From Acidaminococcaceae bacterium (GTDB lineage Bacteria > Bacillota > Negativicutes > Acidaminococcales > Acidaminococcaceae): a stretch of DNA of 38,348 nt. Positions 34,560 to 38,348 of this stretch are shown here, piece after piece. Position 1 is the first letter of the stretch. The number at the start of each line of letters is the position of its first letter. Position numbers and translations under genes: made by a program. Location: positions 1 through 38,348 of the forward strand of contig JAKVKY010000011.1 in assembly GCA_022484685.1 (NCBI GenBank), in the 5' to 3' direction. Under the pieces are notes generated by a model. The model was not told where the DNA came from. It saw only the letters and a list, made by a program, of their open reading frames with translations, and did not search any database.

Positions 34560-36371
34560 TTAGCGTTCCAGGAGTTTGGTTAATTCCTGTAACTTGGCGG
34601 CAAAGTTCTCCAGGGTGATCTCTAAGGGGCGGGTGGTGTTAAAATCAACGCCGGCCTGCTGCAACAGGTTCAGCGGATAATCGCTGGCGCCGCTGTGCAG
34701 GAAGGTCAGATATTTTTCCACGGCACCCGGCTGCTGTTCCAGGATGGAACGGGCAAAAGCGGTGGCGGCGGCGTAACCGGTGGCGTATTTATAGACATAG
34801 ATAGGCGTATAGAAATGGGGAATCCGGGACCACTCAGCGGCCAGGTCCTGGTCCGTGGTCAGGGCCGGTCCGTAATAGGTAGCGTTGTTCTTGAGCCAGT
34901 ACGTATCCAGATCCTGCGCCTGTAAAGATTCTCCCTGGCCAATCTTGGTATGGATATATTTTTCAAATTCTGCAAACTGCAGCTGCCGGTAAACCGTGGT
35001 CCGGATGTTTTCCAGGATCTGGTTGAGCAGGAACAGTTTCTGGTCCGGGTCAGCCTGGGCCAGCGCATATTCAGACAGCAGGATTTCGTTGGTGGTGGAA
35101 GCAATCTCAGCGCAGAAAATAGTATAGTCCGAGGTGGCGTAAGGCTGGGTCTGGTTGGTGAAATAACTGTGCAGGGAATGACCCAGCTCGTGGGCGATGG
35201 TAGACATGCTCCGGTAGCCGGGCTGATAACTCATGAGCACGTAGGGGTGCAGGCCGTAGATGCCCCAGGAATAAGCGCCGGAACGTTTGCCCCGGTTTTC
35301 GTAACGGTCAATCCAGCGGTGGGTGAAGGCATGTTGCAAGACCTGACCGTAGGTTGCTCCTAAAGGTGCCAGCGCTTTGCTGATAAAGTCGCAGGCTTCG
35401 GTAAACGTAAATTTATAGGTATCAGTAGCCTGGGAGATAGGGATGTATAAGTCGTAGGCATGTAATTCCGGCACCTGCAGGGCCTTTTGTTTCAGGGTCA
35501 GATAGCGGTGCAGGGCCGGCAGGTGTTTATGCACGGTGCTAAGCAGGCTGTCATAAAAAGCCACGGGAATATTGTCTTCGTCTAAGGCGGCGGCGATGAC
35601 CCCGGGGTAGCGGTGGGCGGTGGCGTCAAAATGTGCTTTGCGGCAGGCGCCGGTTAAAGTTGCAGCCAGGGTGTTGCCGTACTGATGGTAGGAACTCATC
35701 AAAGCATGGTAGGCGTGCTGCCGGAGCGTCCGGTCCGGGGAGGTCATGTGTACCAGGTAGGTACCTTCGCTGACGTCTACATTGCGTCCGTCCTGAGTCA
35801 GGGCTTGCGGGAACTGCAGGTCGGCGCTGACCAGGGCGCGAAAAGCTGCCGCTCCGGTATCCGTGGCCAGCTGGCTTTTGCTTAAAAGGGCTTCCTCCGC
35901 CGGCGGTAAAACATGTTTTGCCTTACGCAGCAAATTTTGCAGGTTAAAATGATAAGCGGCAAAGCGCGGGTCCTTGAGGATTTGTTCCTGTATGGCGGCA
36001 GGGAGAGCCAGGATTCCCGGCTCTAAAAAACTAAACGTTTCCGTGAACAGGGCCAGCAGGTTTTCCGCTTTGCCTACCAGGGCTTGCAGATGCGCATTGC
36101 CGTTCTCGGCATCCTGCTGCAAACGGGCATAGGCATAAACTTTCTCGACCTGCTGCGCCAGCTGGTCCTGCTTGTGCAGCAATGCCAACAGTGCGTTTGT
36201 ATCGTCCAGTGCAGGGGACGTGGTTTGTATATGGGCCAGTTCTTGTTTGAGCTGGGCGCAAGCTGCCTCCCAGGCAGGTTCAGCGGTAAAGATATCCTCA
36301 ATCCGCCAGGTATAGGCTGCAGGTATTTCTGCACGTGGCACCTGGCTGCCGTAGTGAAAATTTTCTTTCAT
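34560..36371 (-). CDS. pepF: Oligoendopeptidase F (M3B zinc metallopeptidase)
   Basis: The 603-residue cytosolic peptidase degrades short peptides. The zinc site is HELGH (His394, His398) with Glu422 in FCAEIASTTNE. The N-terminal oligo_endo_F domain and the M3 catalytic domain are both complete. No signal peptide is present. The ATG follows AAGGAGTC on the minus strand. It is the only minus-strand gene of the window, opposed to the direction of the flanking rRNA operons, and stands alone between the bidirectional terminator and a divergent gene. Confidence 0.95.
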   Translation of the reverse strand: MKENFHYGSQVPRAEIPAAYTWRIEDIFTAEPAWEAACAQLKQELAHIQTTSPALDDTNALLALLHKQDQLAQQVEKVYAYARLQQDAENGNAHLQALVGKAENLLALFTETFSFLEPGILALPAAIQEQILKDPRFAAYHFNLQNLLRKAKHVLPPAEEALLSKSQLATDTGAAAFRALVSADLQFPQALTQDGRNVDVSEGTYLVHMTSPDRTLRQHAYHALMSSYHQYGNTLAATLTGACRKAHFDATAHRYPGVIAAALDEDNIPVAFYDSLLSTVHKHLPALHRYLTLKQKALQVPELHAYDLYIPISQATDTYKFTFTEACDFISKALAPLGATYGQVLQHAFTHRWIDRYENRGKRSGAYSWGIYGLHPYVLMSYQPGYRSMSTIAHELGHSLHSYFTNQTQPYATSDYTIFCAEIASTTNEILLSEYALAQADPDQKLFLLNQILENIRTTVYRQLQFAEFEKYIHTKIGQGESLQAQDLDTYWLKNNATYYGPALTTDQDLAAEWSRIPHFYTPIYVYKYATGYAAATAFARSILEQQPGAVEKYLTFLHSGASDYPLNLLQQAGVDFNTTRPLEITLENFAAKLQELTKLLER

Positions 36372-36433
36372 GGTCTAAGACTCCTTTGCAAGTGATTCAG
36401 CCGTAGCTTTTTTTAAAGCCGGCGGGCTTGTCT

Positions 36434-36461
36434 TTGTTATTTTACCACATGGTGTTATAAT
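36434..36461 (+). promoter_or_regulatory. Promoter of the radical SAM gene
   Basis: TTGTTA (36434-36439) and TATAAT (36456-36461) are 16 bp apart, with a TG-n extension (TGTTATAAT). A TGAGGAG site and the ATG at 36489 follow. The pepF start lies on the other side of this 117-bp gap. Confidence 0.7.
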
Positions 36462-36488
36462 TAGGAAAACTTTTCTTGAGGAGCAGTC

Positions 36489-38183
36489 ATGAAAACATTA
36501 CTCGTTGGTATTAACAGCAAATATATCCATACGGCCTTAGGCGTGCGTTCCCTGGCCGCCACGTGCCGGGAGCAGGGACGGGACGTACAGATTTTAGAAG
36601 ACAGTATTAATACGCCTATCTTGCAGACTTTGATCAAGATTACCGAGTTTAAACCGCAGGTGGTAGGTTTTTCCGTGCATATCTGGAATAAACCCTATGT
36701 TTATCAGCTGCTGGGCCTGGTGCGGCAGGTTTTACCGGAGGCGCTGCTGCTGGTGGGCGGGCCGGAAGTAATGTTTGCGCCGGAAAAGGTGCGGGAGGAA
36801 GCACCGGCGGTGAACTATGTGCTGTGCGGCGAAGGCGAAGTATGTCTGAACGAACTTTTGGTAAAGCTGGAACACGGCGCTGGTTCGGTGACGGATTTTG
36901 TGATCCTGGGGCGTACGGAACAGGGCACGCCGGTAGTTTTAGAAGATTTGAGCCGGCTGGTTTTTCCCTATCCTGATCTGGACCAGGTGGTGAAGGAACA
37001 TAAGATTTGTTATTACGAATGTACCCGGGGCTGTCCTTTTCAGTGTACGTATTGTCTGTCCGGGATTTCCCACAGCGTGCGCCGGAAACCTTTGGCCCAG
37101 GTACTGGCAGATTTGCAGCGGTTCCTGGACGCCGGCGCTCCGCTGGTGAAGTTTGTGGACCGGACTTATAACCTGGATGAAGATTATTATTTGCCCATCC
37201 TGGAATATCTGGCGAAGGCCGAGACCAGGGCTACCTTTCATCTGGAAATCAAGGCGGATTTGTTGTCGCCGCGGGCCCTGGCCTTTTTTAAGACGGCGCC
37301 CCGGGGACGTTTTCAGATGGAGATAGGCGTCCAGACCACCAATCCTGCTACCTTGCAGGCTATCGGCCGGGATAATGACTGGCCGCAGCTGTCTGCGAAT
37401 GTACGCACGCTGCTGGCCCAGAAGAACATGCATCTGCATCTGGACTTGATTGCCGGTTTACCTTATGAAGATCTAGCCAGCTTTGGCCGTTCCTTTAATG
37501 CTGTGTATGCCTTGCAGCCGCACATGTTGCAGCTGGGTTTTTTAAAAGTTTTGCCGGGGACGAGGATGGCACAGAAAACGGCCGAATATGGTCTGGTCTA
37601 TATGCCGCAGCCTCCCTACGAAATTTTGGCTACTAAGTATCTGGGGACAGAGGCACTGATGCAGCTCAAAATTTTGAGCGATGTCTTTGACTTGACGTAT
37701 AACAGCGGCTGCTTCCCCCAGATTTTGCAGTTTCTCGTAGCCAGGGAACCGGCAGGCGCCTTTACCTTTTACCAGAAACTGACCCGGTGGTGGCGGGAAC
37801 AGGGCCTTTTTGGCAGCGGTCACAGCGCCGCCCATACCACGGCCCTCTTATATCAGTTTGTCCAGGCGGTTTATCCGCAGCTTACAGCAGCGGTGCGGGA
37901 AGTTTTGCGTTATGACGTCCTGGTGCTGCAAAAAGGCTGGCAGCCGGAGTGGCTGCAGTGGCAGAGCGCTAAAAATTATGAGCTGAGCACGGCTTTCTGG
38001 CGGGATGCAACCAGGGTGCAGCACTATCTGCCGGATTATAAATTTAAAAACTGGCGCTTACTTAAGCAACAATATGCCTTAGAGGAATTTAGTTTTAATC
38101 CGCTGAGTTTTCAACCGGAAAAATGTTGGATTTTGGTAGATTATGCGCATTTTAAAACTCAAAAAATTAATCTAATTTCTTGA
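36489..38183 (+). CDS. B12-binding radical SAM protein, DUF4080 type
   Basis: The 564-residue protein has an N-terminal cobalamin-binding-like domain (about 1-140; VVGFSVHIWN, LLLVGGPEVMF) and a radical SAM core with Cys182, Cys186 and Cys189 in GCPFQCTYC. A C-terminal region (about 370-564) resembles DUF4080. The classical DxHxxG cobalamin motif is not seen, so B12 binding is uncertain. Family function is unknown; relatives of this build often methylate or rearrange unactivated carbons. It is a single gene with its own promoter. Its stop is only 10 bp before the -35 of the next rRNA promoter and no terminator separates them. Confidence 0.88.
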   Translation: MKTLLVGINSKYIHTALGVRSLAATCREQGRDVQILEDSINTPILQTLIKITEFKPQVVGFSVHIWNKPYVYQLLGLVRQVLPEALLLVGGPEVMFAPEKVREEAPAVNYVLCGEGEVCLNELLVKLEHGAGSVTDFVILGRTEQGTPVVLEDLSRLVFPYPDLDQVVKEHKICYYECTRGCPFQCTYCLSGISHSVRRKPLAQVLADLQRFLDAGAPLVKFVDRTYNLDEDYYLPILEYLAKAETRATFHLEIKADLLSPRALAFFKTAPRGRFQMEIGVQTTNPATLQAIGRDNDWPQLSANVRTLLAQKNMHLHLDLIAGLPYEDLASFGRSFNAVYALQPHMLQLGFLKVLPGTRMAQKTAEYGLVYMPQPPYEILATKYLGTEALMQLKILSDVFDLTYNSGCFPQILQFLVAREPAGAFTFYQKLTRWWREQGLFGSGHSAAHTTALLYQFVQAVYPQLTAAVREVLRYDVLVLQKGWQPEWLQWQSAKNYELSTAFWRDATRVQHYLPDYKFKNWRLLKQQYALEEFSFNPLSFQPEKCWILVDYAHFKTQKINLIS

Positions 38184-38193
38184 GAAAACTGTC

Positions 38194-38223
38194 TTGACAA
38201 AAATATGCATCTAATGCTATCAT
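38194..38223 (+). promoter_or_regulatory. Promoter of the downstream rRNA operon
   Basis: A perfect TTGACA (38194-38199) and TATCAT (38218-38223) are 18 bp apart. The 40 bp before the -35 are A/T tracts that could serve as an UP element, lying within the last codons of the radical SAM gene. Confidence 0.8.
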
Positions 38224-38229
38224 ATAGAA

Positions 38230-38348
38230 GTCGCCTGAAGCGACGGAACCTTGAAAACTGAATAACAAACCAGATGGATGTGCGGGTCGCACACCTTCCT
38301 TGGAAGGTGATGCAACCAAACAAAAGTCAAACAAATAATTCTTTAATC
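38230..38348 (+). other. rRNA operon leader with boxA-like sequence, before 16S rRNA
   Basis: The segment has a hairpin GTCGC/GCGAC (38230-38244), a boxA-like antitermination sequence CCTTGAAAACTGAATA (about 38249-38264), a hairpin GTGCG/CGCAC (38280-38292) and a hairpin CACCTTCC/GGAAGGTG (38292-38309). It ends in TTCTTTAATC, which commonly comes just before the 16S start. No 16S sequence is inside the window. Confidence 0.75.

Overview
The window reads as chromosomal DNA of an anaerobic, diderm Firmicute, most likely one of the Negativicutes (Acidaminococcales or Phascolarctobacterium-like). That placement is inferred from gene content; no 16S sequence is present to confirm it. Firmicute traits are a glycyl T-box, separate secD and secF, RNase HIII, larBC, an era-recO-glyQS-ppsA block and a SpoIID-family protein. 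Outer-envelope traits are an ArnT-like GT83 glycosyltransferase and type IV pilus assembly genes. It starts at a 5S rRNA (1-110) and stops a few bases short of a probable 16S rRNA start, so it is the segment between two rRNA operons in the same orientation. All genes but one (pepF) lie on the + strand, co-directional with the rRNA.

Layout. 1-150: 5S rRNA and terminator. 311-7413: yebC, ruvC-ruvA-ruvB, then the queuosine genes queH, queA and tgt, with a SpoIID-family gene between queH and queA. 7491-10516: yajC, a 5-formyltetrahydrofolate cyclo-ligase, secD and secF, closed by a strong terminator. 10676-13095: an unrecognised secreted protein, an alpha/beta hydrolase with a structured leader, and a putative lipoprotein cyclophilin. 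13116-18022: phoH, a ybeY-cytidine deaminase fusion, era, a CNNM/CBS (HlyC/CorC-type) membrane protein and recO. 18032-23766: a consensus promoter and Gly T-box, glyQ, glyS, then ppsA with its own promoter, palindromes and terminator. 23855-27036: pilD and pilM-pilN-pilO, then a terminator. 27088-30122: larB, larC, rnhC. 30161-34496: a tightly packed four-gene envelope-glycan module (YdjC/ChbG deacetylase, UPF0104-type membrane protein, SDR sugar epimerase, ArnT-like transferase). 34560-36371 (-): oligoendopeptidase F. 36489-38183: a B12-binding radical SAM protein. 38194-38348: promoter and leader of the next rRNA operon.

Most of the window is core housekeeping: recombination, tRNA modification, Sec translocation, ribosome maturation, tRNA charging and PEP synthesis. 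The points most worth attention are: (i) era and the following CNNM gene share an ATCATAGA box at ideal ribosome-binding-site distance, while their nearest ATG/GTG codons are badly placed, which suggests non-canonical AUA (or AUC) starts; (ii) a natural YbeY-Cdd fusion; (iii) a SpoIID-family protein that has lost the catalytic glutamate and other signature residues; (iv) the four-gene module, whose family composition parallels parts of hopanoid sugar-modification clusters but has an ArnT-like transferase and no visible hopanoid genes; (v) a palindrome-rich ppsA promoter; (vi) a leader before the hydrolase gene that can be read as a terminator or as a promoter plus hairpin. I saw no CRISPR array, insertion sequence, prophage or tRNA gene.
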